Shown here piece after piece: positions 1 to 9,080 of a stretch of 64,000 nucleotides of DNA (its first letter is position 1; the number at the start of each line of letters is the position of its first letter). The stretch is from positions 38,076 to 102,075 of the forward strand of contig NZ_ATTQ01000022.1 in the NCBI RefSeq assembly GCF_000419765.1, given 5' to 3'. The notes beneath the pieces are model-generated. The model searched no databases, was not told the origin of the DNA, and was given only the letters and a program-made list of their open reading frames with translations. This DNA is from Rhizobium mongolense USDA 1844. Lineage in GTDB: Bacteria; Pseudomonadota; Alphaproteobacteria; Rhizobiales; Rhizobiaceae. The translations under genes and the position numbers were made by a program.

Positions 1-188
1 TCGTCCATTTTTGCGGCAGGAAGCCCATTTGTCTCGTCCGCCTGGCCGGAGCGGCGCGCCCTTGTCTGCTGTTTGCGGCGAGCGAGATTTTCGCGAAGCT
101 TTTCGGCAGCGCGTTCGCGGCGCAGTTTCGCCTGCTCTTCGATCACCGCCTTGCGGCCCTTTGCGGCGTTTTCCATCTTGTCGTCCAT
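1..188 (-). CDS. small basic charged protein, 3' part cut by window edge
   Basis: An open frame runs leftward from ATG at 188 and leaves the window without a stop, giving at least 62 residues. It begins MDDKMENAAKGRKAVIEEQ and is rich in Lys, Arg, Glu and Ala, with a pattern suggesting one long charged helix (EEQAKLRRERAAEKLRENLARR). No signal peptide or membrane segment is visible. A second in-frame Met at residue 5 could be the real start. Codon use is that of a coding region (GC-rich third positions). I do not recognise the family. It points away from the tRNA gene that follows. Confidence 0.5.
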   Translation of the reverse strand, partial: MDDKMENAAKGRKAVIEEQAKLRRERAAEKLRENLARRKQQTRARRSGQADETNGLPAAKMD

Positions 189-340
189 GCTTGATGTTTA
201 GCGGATTCCGCCTCACGCAAAAAGGGCCTTGGCCTTAATACATGCGAAGTTGGAATTTGCGGCTTGCGCTTATCAAGAAGCTGTGGCAATAGGCCCCCCG
301 TTCACGCAATGCAGCCGTCCGGCTCATGCGTCCTGGTCCT

Positions 341-415
341 GCTGCCGTAGCTCAGTGGTAGAGCACACCCTTGGTAAGGGTGAGGTCGGTGGTTCAATCC
401 CACTCGGCAGCACCA
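341..415 (+). tRNA. tRNA-Thr (anticodon GGT)
   Basis: Complete cloverleaf. Acceptor arm GCTGCCG pairs with CGGCAGC, followed by discriminator A and an encoded CCA end. The D arm is GCTCAGTGGTAGAGC. The anticodon stem CACCC/GGGTG encloses TTGGTAA, which places GGT at positions 34-36, decoding ACC/ACT. The T arm contains GGTTCAATCC. No neighbouring tRNA is visible. Confidence 0.97.
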
Positions 416-547
416 GTTTTCCGGCAAAAAGCCATTTTCGTGATCCCTCTCATGGTGACGCGTGGTCACAGCCTTCGCTCAACTCCTTGTGATCGAACCA
501 TCTCCCGCGGACTGCGGTTCTATGACTAGACAATGGAGGATGCCCTC

Positions 548-886
548 ATGTTTATTCGTTTTATCGCGAGCTCGATCGTGGCGGTTGCTGCCGCAACCTC
601 TGCTTTCGCACAAACGACCGGCGCCCAAGGAGGGTCAGGTGGCGGAACCACGATAGCTCCTACTCCCAACAATACCGGCTCGGGCACGACCCGCACGGAT
701 CCCGGCATTACCAACAGCACGATCAATTCCGGTGCCGTCGATCTGAACAGGAGCGGGAGCACCATCAACCCAAGAGGCGTCAACCCCGCGATCCCGTCAT
801 CGCCTGGCTGCGCGAATGTAACGGGGCAGCAGGACAACGCAGCAAGCGGGACCTCCGGGCTCGGCTGCCCGCCTCTTCCTCGATGA
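548..886 (+). CDS. small secreted Gly/Ser/Thr-rich hypothetical protein
   Basis: Predicted 112-residue exported protein. I chose ATG 548 because GGAGGA lies 7 bases upstream; the in-frame ATG at 533 overlaps that ribosome site. The N-terminus MFIRFIASSIVAVAAATSAFAQ is a classic signal peptide with an AFA|Q cleavage site. The mature part is low complexity, rich in Gly, Ser, Thr, Asn and Pro, and contains two Cys (near PGCANV and LGCPPL), probably forming a periplasmic disulfide. The function is not known; small proteins of this style are common in rhizobia. Confidence 0.6.
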   Translation: MFIRFIASSIVAVAAATSAFAQTTGAQGGSGGGTTIAPTPNNTGSGTTRTDPGITNSTINSGAVDLNRSGSTINPRGVNPAIPSSPGCANVTGQQDNAASGTSGLGCPPLPR

Positions 887-1141
887 GGTCGCGAGACGCC
901 AATCCGGCTTTAAGAGCGCCCTGATTGCAAAAAGCGAGCGGTCACCTGGCAAGCGCGACCGGCCCGGCGGCATCATTTCTGCCAAAAGATTCAATCCCCC
1001 GTCGCATCTCCCCCATCTGCCGCATCAAACCCGATTGCCGGCGACAAATATCCCGCTAATATATCCGTGTGCACGGTCCTTGCTAGGGGAACGCAAAGGG
1101 CTGGATGCGCGTTTTGGCGTAAACACTGGAGGAATACGCCT

Positions 1142-1384
1142 ATGGCAACGGAAAGATGGGGAAATCCGGTCAGGGTCGGCTTCGAAAACGCCGATGCGCG
1201 AACTGTCAACGGCCCGTTCGATGCACTGAAATGCCTTACTGATCTTTGGCCCGCAAACCGCGGGCTTCGTTATCTTAAGGCCCGCAGCGTCTGCCGCGCG
1301 GCGCTCGATGGACGCAAGACCGCCGAGGAGGCCCGCGCCGAGTTTCTGGCGGCGGCGGAAGAAGCTAAGCTGAAGCTGCACTGA
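1142..1384 (+). CDS. DUF982 family protein
   Basis: Predicted 80-residue protein beginning MATERWGNPVRVGFENADA. ATG 1142 is preceded by GGAGG 10 bases upstream, so the longer frame from 1067 was not used. The sequence with GPFDALKCLTDLWPANRG, a central conserved Trp-Pro and a C-terminal charged helix (EEARAEFLAAAEEAKLKLH) matches the small DUF982 family, which is expanded in Rhizobium and Agrobacterium and has no known biochemical role. It stands alone, with about 250 bases of non-coding sequence on each side. Confidence 0.75.
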   Translation: MATERWGNPVRVGFENADARTVNGPFDALKCLTDLWPANRGLRYLKARSVCRAALDGRKTAEEARAEFLAAAEEAKLKLH

Positions 1385-1619
1385 CGGGTGCCCTCGGCCG
1401 ACTGTTATCGGTAATTGCTGCCCTGTGCCGTTTAGGCATGGTTGTTCATTTTCATTAACTCTTGAAGCAGGACAGGCTGGAAACCCGCTCCAACGGCGTT
1501 GCACACTGGCGCTCACTACCCGTAAAACACCGCAGCCATCATGATGATGGTCAGAGGCTCGTTCCCTCAGCCATGCGCAGGAGAGCCTCGTCCAGGCAGA
1601 ATCCCCATAATCTTGCTCT

Positions 1620-1880
1620 TCAGCAGCTGCTGTCGCTTTCTATCTCGAGATAGCCGACGCCGATGATGGTGCCGTCCGGAGCACGGATGAAGGATGGCAG
1701 ATAATGCGGGTCGGCCGGCTCGCAGGCAGGCGCGCTGGTATATTCATTGAGCGCAATCTGATCCTGCGGCAATGCCGAATAATAATCGATATCGGTTTCG
1801 AGTGAGGCGGATGCAGGTGTGGCAAATGCGGCGGATGCAACAAGAAGGGCGGCAGCGCCCAGACGGAATGTCGTCCTCAT
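1620..1880 (-). CDS. small periplasmic hypothetical protein
   Basis: Predicted 86 residues from ATG 1880, which has GGAG 7 bases upstream; the longer frame to 1916 lacks such a site. The N-terminus MRTTFRLGAAALLVASAAFATPASAS is a signal peptide with probable cleavage after ASA. The mature domain of about 60 residues contains two Cys (SAPACEPADPHYLPSF and the C-terminal DSSC) and the phrase APDGTIIGVGYLEI. I do not recognise a named domain. It is probably a periplasmic protein stabilised by one disulfide. Confidence 0.6.
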   Translation of the reverse strand: MRTTFRLGAAALLVASAAFATPASASLETDIDYYSALPQDQIALNEYTSAPACEPADPHYLPSFIRAPDGTIIGVGYLEIESDSSC

Positions 1881-2042
1881 AACAATCTCCGGCGTTGAAT
1901 TCAGACGATCAAACACGTGAGATGCAGTTTTTGTTCCCGCTTTTTCTTGTGGATGCTCGCGCGAATCTTTTGGAACTATTTTTTCGCTTGAAAAAGTTTA
2001 ATTGAATCGTCCCAAATCACGTTTCTCGAAGTAGAAATTGCC

Positions 2043-2180
2043 ATGAGAACACTGATGCTTATCATTATTGCAGCGATGATCGCCTCGATTCTCAGTATCC
2101 TGGTGGTCAAACCTTTCGACAAGGGCGGGGGAAAAGACGACACGCCACCGGAGACGATCCAGCAGCTAGAACCGAATTGA
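2043..2180 (+). CDS. 45-residue single-pass membrane peptide (possible)
   Basis: A short frame from ATG 2043 to TGA 2180 encodes MRTLMLIIIAAMIASILSILVV followed by a polar tail (KPFDKGGGKDDTPPETIQQ). This is one hydrophobic helix with a positive N-terminus and a charged C-terminal tail, either a membrane peptide or an uncleaved signal anchor. The ribosome site is weak (GAAGTAGAA upstream). Its support is amino-acid composition and frame integrity only. Confidence 0.4.
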   Translation: MRTLMLIIIAAMIASILSILVVKPFDKGGGKDDTPPETIQQLEPN

Positions 2181-2316
2181 CCGGGCGCCGCCGCAGCAGT
2201 GGCTTTGACGCTCCAAATCGGTCTTCCGTTGCATACCGGCACCACGAGCTGATGGGGACGTCAAGCACTGTCCTTGAAACCACCCTTGGCGTGCGGTGGC
2301 AGGTGGCCCATATGCA

Positions 2317-2590
2317 ATGGATCGAAAGCCGGGGTCGAAAGTGATGGTTTCGGCAATTCTCGCCGCGGTTCTGCTCTGTGCCTGCACATCCTCCGGCGCA
2401 TCAGAACCCACGCCCATTCCCGGCAGCTTGACGTATGGCGGGCAGCCGCGAACCGAACTGACTAAATCGCCCGTCGGCAGCGCCTTTACAACAATTTCTA
2501 CAATTCAAGCGGCAACCGGGTGCGGGAAACCTACATTCTCCAGCCAGATCGGGGCTTGAAACTCATGCGGCGGGAAGTGGTGTCCGCCGT
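2317..2590 (+). pseudogene. small lipoprotein gene interrupted by a frameshift
   Basis: The frame from ATG 2317 encodes MDRKPGSKVMVSAILAAVLLCACTSSG, a lipoprotein signal with Cys in a CAC lipobox, then PIPGSLTYGGQPRTELTKSPVGSAFT. In frame it then becomes implausible and stops at 2559. One base shift near 2488-2494 opens a sensible continuation, NNFYNSSGNRVRETY then ILQPDRGLKLMRREVVS, so one base appears lost. The shifted frame has no stop before it runs into the helicase gene, so the true 3' end is uncertain. This is either a decayed gene or a sequence error. Confidence 0.5.
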
Positions 2591-2692
2591 TCACCAAAGC
2601 TTGCGCTTGACAGGAATCATTATCGAGAACATTCAAGGAACGCCTAATCTGTCCGCGCCGCCATTGCGTGCGGGCGCCAACCGGATGGCTGG

Positions 2693-4753
2693 ATGTATCT
2701 CGAAAAGCTCAATCCACAGCAGCGCATGGCGGTCGAACACGGCACGCTTGCCGGCGGCAGCCATATTGCAGGTCCGCTTCTGGTGATCGCCGGCGCGGGT
2801 TCCGGCAAGACCAACACGCTGGCGCACCGCGTTGCGCATCTGATCGTTAAGGGAGCGGATCCGCGCCGCATCCTGCTGATGACCTTCTCCCGCCGGGCGG
2901 CTTCCGAGATGGCTCGCCGCGTCGAGCGGATTTGCGCTGAGGTCCTTGGCGGCAATTCCGGCGTCATGGCCGATGCGCTGGCCTGGAGCGGTACCTTCCA
3001 TGGGATCGGCGCGCGGCTGCTTCGCGATTATGCCGAGCAGATCGGGGTTGACCCCGCCTTCACCATCCATGACCGGGAAGACAGCGCCGACCTGATGAAC
3101 CTCATTCGTCACGAGCTCGGCTTCTCGAAAATGGAGAGCCGTTTCCCGACCAAGGGTACCTGCCTTGCGATCTATTCCCGGGCCGTGAATTCGCAGACGG
3201 AACTGCCTTTGGTCCTGCGTGACGCCTTCCCCTGGTGTGGCGCATGGGAAAAGCAGCTCCGCGAACTTTTCGCCGCCTATGTCGAGGCCAAGCAGACCCA
3301 GAACGTCCTCGACTATGACGACCTGCTCCTCTACTGGGCGCAGATGGTTGCCGAACCGCTGATTGCCGAGGATATCGGCGGCCGCTTCGATCATGTGCTC
3401 GTCGACGAATATCAGGATACGAACCGCCTGCAGGCCTCCATCCTGCTTGCTTTGAAGCCTGAGGGACAGGGGCTGACCGTCGTCGGCGACGATGCACAGT
3501 CGATCTATTCCTTCCGCGCCGCCACAGTCCGCAACATTCTCGATTTCCCGGCCTCATTCAGCCCGGCAGCCAATATTGTCACGCTCGATCGCAACTACCG
3601 TTCGACGCAACCTATTCTCGCCGCGGCCAATGCGGTCATTGATCTTGCCTCGGAGCGCTTCACCAAGAACCTATGGACGGAGCGGCAATCGGGTGAGCGT
3701 CCGCGCCTCGTCACCGTGCGCGAGGAGGCCGACCAGGCCCGGTATGTTGCCGACAAGGTTCTGGAGAACCGCGAAGAGGGCACGCGGCTGAAGAGCCAGG
3801 CGGTGCTTTTCCGCGCCTCGCACCACAGCGGCGCGCTGGAAGTCGAGCTTACCCGCCGTAACATTCCCTTCGTGAAATTCGGCGGTCTGAAATTTCTCGA
3901 CAGCGCGCATGTCAAGGACATGCTGGCCGTCCTGCGCTTTGCGCTCAATCCGCGCGACCGGGTCGCCGGCTTCCGGCTGATGCAGATCCTGCCGGGCGTC
4001 GGACCTTCGACGGCCCAGCGGGCACTCGACCAGATGGCTGAGGATCCAAGCCCCTTGCAGGCCCTCGCCGCCATGCCCGCCCCGCCGCGCGCCGGCGAGG
4101 ATTGGACCTCCTTCGTTTCGGTCATGCAGGAACTGAGATCCGGGAAAGCCGGCTGGCCCGCCGAAATCGGCCTGGTCCGAGAATGGTATCAGCCGCATCT
4201 CGAGCGGCTGCACGAAGATGCCGCAACGCGTCAGGCCGATCTCCTGCAGCTCGAGCAAATCGCCGGCGGCTATCCGTCGCGCGAACGCTTCCTGACCGAA
4301 CTGACGCTCGATCCGCCGGATGCGACCAGCGACCAGGCGGGCGTGCCGTTGCTCGACGAGGACTATCTGATCCTCTCGACGATCCATTCGGCCAAGGGTC
4401 AGGAGTGGACCAAGGTCTTCATGTTGAACGTTGTCGACGGCTGCATTCCGTCCGACCTCGGCGTTGGCACCAGCGCAGAAATAGAGGAGGAGCGGCGCCT
4501 GCTTTATGTCGCGATGACGCGCGCCAGGGACAATCTCGATCTCGTCGTCCCGCAGCGCTTCTTCACGCACGGGCAGAATGCGCAGGGCGACCGCCACGTC
4601 TATGCCTCGCGCACCCGCTTCATCCCGGCGACGCTACTGCAATTTTTCGAGGTCTGCGGCTGGCCGCAGGTCAAGAGCGAAAGCGCCTCAGCGCAACAGG
4701 CGCGCCAAGTCCGCATCGACGTCGGCGCCCGCATGCGCGGTATGTGGCGCTAG
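2693..4753 (+). CDS. UvrD/PcrA-like ATP-dependent DNA helicase (SF1A)
   Basis: A 686-residue superfamily 1 helicase predicted to translocate 3'-5' on single-stranded DNA. Visible motifs in order: Q-motif region LNPQQRMAV (6-14), Walker A AGAGSGKT (33-40), motif II DEYQDTN (from 238), motif III GDDAQSIYSFRAA, motif IV LDRNYRS, motif V STIHSAKGQEW and motif VI VAMTRARDNL. It is about 50-100 residues shorter than E. coli UvrD and lacks the long C-terminal extension, as in a group of extra UvrD-like helicases in alphaproteobacteria. The start is uncertain because no strong ribosome site is seen. Its stop overlaps the stop of the convergent hydrolase gene by 4 bases. The specific repair pathway cannot be told from the sequence. 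Confidence 0.9.
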   Translation: MYLEKLNPQQRMAVEHGTLAGGSHIAGPLLVIAGAGSGKTNTLAHRVAHLIVKGADPRRILLMTFSRRAASEMARRVERICAEVLGGNSGVMADALAWSGTFHGIGARLLRDYAEQIGVDPAFTIHDREDSADLMNLIRHELGFSKMESRFPTKGTCLAIYSRAVNSQTELPLVLRDAFPWCGAWEKQLRELFAAYVEAKQTQNVLDYDDLLLYWAQMVAEPLIAEDIGGRFDHVLVDEYQDTNRLQASILLALKPEGQGLTVVGDDAQSIYSFRAATVRNILDFPASFSPAANIVTLDRNYRSTQPILAAANAVIDLASERFTKNLWTERQSGERPRLVTVREEADQARYVADKVLENREEGTRLKSQAVLFRASHHSGALEVELTRRNIPFVKFGGLKFLDSAHVKDMLAVLRFALNPRDRVAGFRLMQILPGVGPSTAQRALDQMAEDPSPLQALAAMPAPPRAGEDWTSFVSVMQELRSGKAGWPAEIGLVREWYQPHLERLHEDAATRQADLLQLEQIAGGYPSRERFLTELTLDPPDATSDQAGVPLLDEDYLILSTIHSAKGQEWTKVFMLNVVDGCIPSDLGVGTSAEIEEERRLLYVAMTRARDNLDLVVPQRFFTHGQNAQGDRHVYASRTRFIPATLLQFFEVCGWPQVKSESASAQQARQVRIDVGARMRGMWR

Positions 4754-5811
4754 AGGGCAAGAGGGCGATCGGCCGGTTTGAAGAACGGCGCGAGCACCTC
4801 TGCGTTCACCGCCTCGATGGTCGAAGGCGACCATTTCGGATTTCGATCCTTGTCGATCACCGCCGCCCGCACGCCCTCGTAAAAGTCCGCGGATTTCAAT
4901 ATCTGCATACAGGCCGCTAACTCACGGTTCAGGCAGGCGGCGAGATTGACGCTCTGCCGTCCTTCCCTCAGCAGACGCAGAGTCAATTTCAGGCTCGTCG
5001 GCGAGCGCGTCTGCAGGGTCTTCCGTGTCTTGGCGGCGAATTCGCCTTCGACAGCGGCGAGCGCTTCCAGAACCTCTTCGATCCGATCGAAACAGAAGGC
5101 ATGGTCGATCAACGGCCGAACGGCCTGCAGGCGGCTTTCGGTCGCCTTGCCGGCAAGATGCTTCAGCAGAGCCTCGCAAGCGACCGGCGATGACCCGACC
5201 GGCAGCCGAGCCAACGCGTCGATGACATCCGGCAGCCGCGACGACGAGATCTCAAAATCGGCAAGGCCGGCATAGATGGCATCCGCCGCATTCAGCTCCT
5301 GGCCGGTCAATCCTGCCCATGTTCCCGTCTCGCCGGGCATGCGCGGCAGCAGCCAGGTCGCTCCGACATCCGGGAAATAGCCGATGCCGGTTTCCGGCAT
5401 CGCAAGCCTCGTCCGCTCCGTCACGATGCGGTGCCGCCCATGTGCGGAAAGGCCGACGCCGCCGCCCATGGTGATACCATCCATCAGGGCGACATAGGGT
5501 TTAGCGTAGCTTGCGATGCGGTGGTTGAGCGTGAATTCCTCGCGCCAGAACGACTCCGCAAGCTCGGAACCCGAGCACCCGCTTTTGTGAAGTGCACGAA
5601 TATCGCCGCCGGCGCAGAAGCCGCGATCGCCCTCACCCGTCACCACCACGCTTGCAACGCCGTCATCGTCCGCGAATTCGTCGAGCGCCGCATCGATCAT
5701 GCGCACCATGCCGAGCGTCAGGCTGTTCAGCGCCTTCGGTCGATTGAGGCGGATGATCCCCGCCGTGCCGCGCCGTTCGATAATGACTTCCCGTTCGTGA
5801 TTGTTCTGCAT
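4750..5811 (-). CDS. 3-hydroxyisobutyryl-CoA hydrolase (crotonase fold)
   Basis: A 353-residue member of the HIBCH branch of the enoyl-CoA hydratase superfamily, predicted to release 3-hydroxyisobutyrate from its CoA ester in valine degradation. Seen: RLNRPKALNSL near 21, oxyanion-hole segment GFCAGGDIRAL (64-74), MGGGVGLS (115-122) and the acidic pair in MPETGIGYFPDVG (E140, D148) at positions typical of the hydrolase. The length of about 350, with a C-terminal crotonase extension containing FYEGVRAAVIDKDRNPKW, separates it from 260-residue hydratases. Plain enoyl-CoA hydratase is the alternative but fits less well. It is followed leftward by the helicase gene in convergent orientation. Confidence 0.88.
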   Translation of the reverse strand: MQNNHEREVIIERRGTAGIIRLNRPKALNSLTLGMVRMIDAALDEFADDDGVASVVVTGEGDRGFCAGGDIRALHKSGCSGSELAESFWREEFTLNHRIASYAKPYVALMDGITMGGGVGLSAHGRHRIVTERTRLAMPETGIGYFPDVGATWLLPRMPGETGTWAGLTGQELNAADAIYAGLADFEISSSRLPDVIDALARLPVGSSPVACEALLKHLAGKATESRLQAVRPLIDHAFCFDRIEEVLEALAAVEGEFAAKTRKTLQTRSPTSLKLTLRLLREGRQSVNLAACLNRELAACMQILKSADFYEGVRAAVIDKDRNPKWSPSTIEAVNAEVLAPFFKPADRPLAL

Positions 5812-5905
5812 GTCCTTCGTCCACCCTCGATTGACCTCCCATCAATAAACAGAGGGAGCGCTTCGTTCCAGTGGACTTTGCGTCGAAAAACAGGGGTAAT
5901 CGCGT

Positions 5906-6940
5906 TTAGAAGGAAGCCGCGGCAAGGGCGCGGTGCACTCCGTGCAGATCCCCGACCCTGCGGTTGATCAGCGCCAGCTCCCAGTCCAGTGCACTGCGAA
6001 CGATCGTCTCCAGCGAATCGTATTTCGGTGTCCAGTCCAGCACGCGATGCGCCAAGGTGGCGTCGGCGACGACACTTGCGGCATCGCCCGGGCGACGTGG
6101 CGCCATATGAATCTTGAACGCGTGGCCGTGCAGGCGCACCACCATGTTCAGCACGTCGAGCACCGTATAGCCGGAACCATAGCCACAATTCGCGACCAAC
6201 GATCCCTTGCCCTTGCGCAGATGCTGCAGCGCCTTCAGGTGAGCCTCGGCAAGATCAGTGACATGGATATAGTCGCGCACGCCAGTGCCGTCATGCGTCG
6301 GATAGTCGATGCCGTAGACATGCACGCTGTCGCGCTTGCCGAAGGCTGCCTCGCAGGCGACCTTGATGAGGTGCGTCGCGCCGCTCGTGGATTGTCCGGC
6401 ACGGCCGCGCGGATCGGCACCTGCAACGTTGAAGTAGCGGAGCGCCACATAGTCGAAATCATAGGCTGCAGCAGCGTCGCGCAGCATGAACTCCGTCATC
6501 AGCTTCGACTGGCCATAAGGATTTTCCGGGTTGAGCGGCGCGGTTTCCTTGACCGGATCGGAAGTCTTCTGCGGACCGTAGACCGCCGCCGTCGACGAGA
6601 AGACGAAATGGCGCACACCGGCAGCGATCGCCGCGCTCAGGAGCGCACGCGTCTTGCCGGAATTGTTGTCGTAATAGGAAAGCGGATCGGCAACCGAAGC
6701 CGGAACCACCGCGGAGCCTGCAAAATGGATGATCGCCTCGATGTCGTTCTCGATGAAGATCGTCTTCAGGACCTCGGCATCGGCGATATCCCCAAGGTAG
6801 AAGCGCGCAGCAGGCGCGACCGCCCAGCGAAAGCCTGTGGAAAGGCGATCGAGCACGACGACGTTCTCGCCTGCATCGAGCAGTGCCCACACCATGTGGC
6901 TGCCGATGTAGCCGGCGCCGCCTGTCACCAAAATTGCCAT
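5906..6940 (-). CDS. galE: UDP-glucose 4-epimerase
   Basis: A 344-residue extended short-chain dehydrogenase that interconverts UDP-glucose and UDP-galactose, supplying galactose for surface polysaccharides; the rhizobial homologue is often named exoB. Seen: NAD-binding TGGAGYIGSH (6-15), FSSTAAVYG with the catalytic Ser region (114-122), and the YxxxK pair in PYGQSK (Y142, K146). YFNVAGADP and the late RPGDAASVVAD segment are typical of GalE. The start has AGGGA upstream. It lies about 95 bases downstream of nothing co-directional except the aminotransferase, and separation by a terminator-like hairpin suggests its own transcript. Confidence 0.92.
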   Translation of the reverse strand: MAILVTGGAGYIGSHMVWALLDAGENVVVLDRLSTGFRWAVAPAARFYLGDIADAEVLKTIFIENDIEAIIHFAGSAVVPASVADPLSYYDNNSGKTRALLSAAIAAGVRHFVFSSTAAVYGPQKTSDPVKETAPLNPENPYGQSKLMTEFMLRDAAAAYDFDYVALRYFNVAGADPRGRAGQSTSGATHLIKVACEAAFGKRDSVHVYGIDYPTHDGTGVRDYIHVTDLAEAHLKALQHLRKGKGSLVANCGYGSGYTVLDVLNMVVRLHGHAFKIHMAPRRPGDAASVVADATLAHRVLDWTPKYDSLETIVRSALDWELALINRRVGDLHGVHRALAAASF

Positions 6941-7110
6941 GTCCCGTTCCCTGTTTAATCGGACAGGGCATCTGACGCGGTTTTTCCTTTCAGATATTCT
7001 TATCAGGCACCCGTTCGGACGCCTTTGAACCGGTAAGTTTGCTGCTGTGGTTAGAAGCTGATTTCCGCCTTTGCTACAATTTTAGCGAACGACCGTTTCC
7101 GACATCAAAA

Positions 7111-7135
7111 TGGCCCGGCTGCGACGGCCGGGCCA
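7111..7135 (-). terminator. Rho-independent terminator of the aminotransferase gene
   Basis: Arms TGGCCCGGC (7111-7119) and GCCGGGCCA (7127-7135) are perfectly complementary around a 7-base loop. Read on the minus strand the hairpin is followed by TTTTG. It starts 6 bases beyond the stop of the aminotransferase gene, so it probably ends that transcript. Confidence 0.75.
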
Positions 7136-7141
7136 TGAGCG

Positions 7142-8308
7142 TCAAAGCTTCAGAATGTAATCGCAGAGCTTGTCGGCTGCTGCTTTGACCTGTAGCGGAT
7201 CGCGCAGGAAACAGGCTCGCAGGAAAAGCTCGCCGCCTGCGCCGAAGGCGGTTCCGGGCGCCAGGCCGACACCCGTCTTGTCGACGATATCCAGCGCTGC
7301 TTTGCGGCTGTCGGTGACGCCGTCAATCTTCAGAAAGGCGTAGAGCGCACCGTCCGGCTTCAACGTCTCGACGCGGTTCGTGGCAATCAGCGCATCGCAG
7401 AGGATGTCGCGCGAAAGAGCCGCCTTCCGGATATTGGCCTCGACGAACCCATCGCCCTCGTTGAGGGCTGCCACCGCACCCTTCTGCATGAATTGCGCAA
7501 CGCCCGAGGTCGAATATTGGATCAGGTTTTCGAGCACCTGCCCCGTTTCCGGCGGCGCCACGATCCAGCCGACACGCCAGCCGGTCATCGACCAGTTCTT
7601 CGAGAAGGAATTGACGAACATGACCTTGTCGCCCGGTACCATGATTTCAAGGAAAGAAGGCGCACGGGTGCCGGCGTAGAAATAGCGAGCGTAAATTTCA
7701 TCCGCCATGATCCAGAGATCGTTCTTTCTGGCAAGTTCAAGGATGTCAGCGAGATCCCTCTTCGTCGCGGTCCACCCAGTCGGATTGGATGGCGTATTGA
7801 TGAACAGCGCTCTTGTCTTCGGAGTGATTGCTGCTTCGATGCGGTTGAGATCGACCGCCCATTTGCCGCCTTCGAACTGAAGCTCAACCCCGACCGAGCG
7901 GGCACCGGCAATTTCCAACGCAGCGGCGATATTCGGCCAGGCGGGCGTCAGATAGACCAGTTCGTCGTCCGGCGACGTCAATGCCTGCACCGCAATCTGG
8001 ATCGCCTGCATGCCTGAACCGGTGACATAGAAATGCTCCGCCGGCAGGCTGATGCCGAAATGCCGGGCGTAATAGTTGGATAGCGCGTCACGAAGCTGCG
8101 GAATGCCGCGCTGCCAGGTATAGAAGGTCTCTCCCGCTGCCAGCGCGTCCATTGCCGCCCGGCTGATGAAATCCGGTGTCGGAAGATCGCCCTCGCCGAC
8201 CCAGAGCGGCAGCAGGCCATCGCGGCCCCGGGCATAATTGACGACTTCGACGATCCCGCTTTCTGGCGCCGAAACGGCGCGCGGGCTGAGGCTGTTCATA
8301 ATCGACAT
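7142..8308 (-). CDS. PLP-dependent class I aminotransferase
   Basis: A 388-residue fold-type I aminotransferase. Seen: cofactor-binding GSGMQAIQIA (97-106), NTPSNPTG (171-178), the PLP ring-binding Asp in MADEIYARYFY (D203), the Schiff-base lysine in NSFSKNWSMTGWRVGW (K237) and the following Arg that contacts phosphate (R245). The family includes aspartate, alanine and aromatic transaminases; the substrate cannot be assigned. ATG 8308 is chosen because GGAG lies 7 bases upstream; a second Met follows at residue 4. It is single-gene, ended by the hairpin just downstream. Confidence 0.88.
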   Translation of the reverse strand: MSIMNSLSPRAVSAPESGIVEVVNYARGRDGLLPLWVGEGDLPTPDFISRAAMDALAAGETFYTWQRGIPQLRDALSNYYARHFGISLPAEHFYVTGSGMQAIQIAVQALTSPDDELVYLTPAWPNIAAALEIAGARSVGVELQFEGGKWAVDLNRIEAAITPKTRALFINTPSNPTGWTATKRDLADILELARKNDLWIMADEIYARYFYAGTRAPSFLEIMVPGDKVMFVNSFSKNWSMTGWRVGWIVAPPETGQVLENLIQYSTSGVAQFMQKGAVAALNEGDGFVEANIRKAALSRDILCDALIATNRVETLKPDGALYAFLKIDGVTDSRKAALDIVDKTGVGLAPGTAFGAGGELFLRACFLRDPLQVKAAADKLCDYILKL

Positions 8309-8430
8309 GCAGATCTCCGGTTTTCGCTTTCATAAAACAAAACCGGGCGCAAATCCCATGAGAATGCGTGATGCCGTATCGATTTTCGTTATGAATCAAC
8401 TTCGCAAAATACGGGGCTGCGATGCCTTGA

Positions 8431-8865
8431 TCAGACCGCCGGACGCTTGGCCAGCAGATCGCGGATTTCGGTGAGGAGCGCGACATCGGCCGGCGGGGGC
8501 GCCTCTTCGGCTGCCTTTTGCTCGTTGCGCTCGACCTGCCTGCGCAGCATATTCACGCCCTTGATCATCAGGAAGATGATCCAGGCAAGGATCAGGAAAT
8601 TGATGACCACGGTGATGAAATTGCCATAGGCGAAGACAGCACCCTGCGCGCGGGCCGCAGCAAGCGTCGGCGCGTTGACCGCAGACGAAAGACCGAAGAA
8701 GTAGTTGGAAAAATCGAAACCTCCGAAAAGGGCACCGACGACCGGCATGATGATATCGTCGACCAGCGATTTGACGATGCCGCCGAAAGCACCGCCGATG
8801 ATGACGCCGACGGCAAGGTCCATGACGTTGCCTCGGGCGATAAAGGCCTTGAACTCATTGAGCAT
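8431..8865 (-). CDS. mscL: large-conductance mechanosensitive channel
   Basis: A 144-residue inner-membrane channel that opens under hypo-osmotic membrane tension. Seen: MLNEFKAFIARGNVMDLAVGVIIGGAFG, the N-terminal amphipathic helix and pore-lining first membrane helix with the Gly/Ala packing motif, a periplasmic loop containing FDFSNYFFGL, the second membrane helix (FITVVINFLILAWIIFLMIKG) and a cytoplasmic C-terminal helix. ATG 8865 matches the usual MscL start and has AGGGAGA upstream; the longer frame to 8895 adds ten unrelated residues. It is divergent from the kinase gene at 9081. Confidence 0.96.
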   Translation of the reverse strand: MLNEFKAFIARGNVMDLAVGVIIGGAFGGIVKSLVDDIIMPVVGALFGGFDFSNYFFGLSSAVNAPTLAAARAQGAVFAYGNFITVVINFLILAWIIFLMIKGVNMLRRQVERNEQKAAEEAPPPADVALLTEIRDLLAKRPAV

Positions 8866-9080
8866 CCGATCTGTCTCCCTCTGATGCGCTCTCACGGACG
8901 GTCCGTTGTGTTATTAGCTACATCTCTTGATTGTTTATTCAATTGCAAAAGTGAAACAACCAGGACCTTCCTGCGCCTTGGACTTAATGCCTAGATCATC
9001 GCAATTTCCAAGACAGACGATTTCCCCTAGTCTTGATGTCTTTTGGGAGAACCGGCGGTGAGTGCGCCGGTGGAGGGTCG

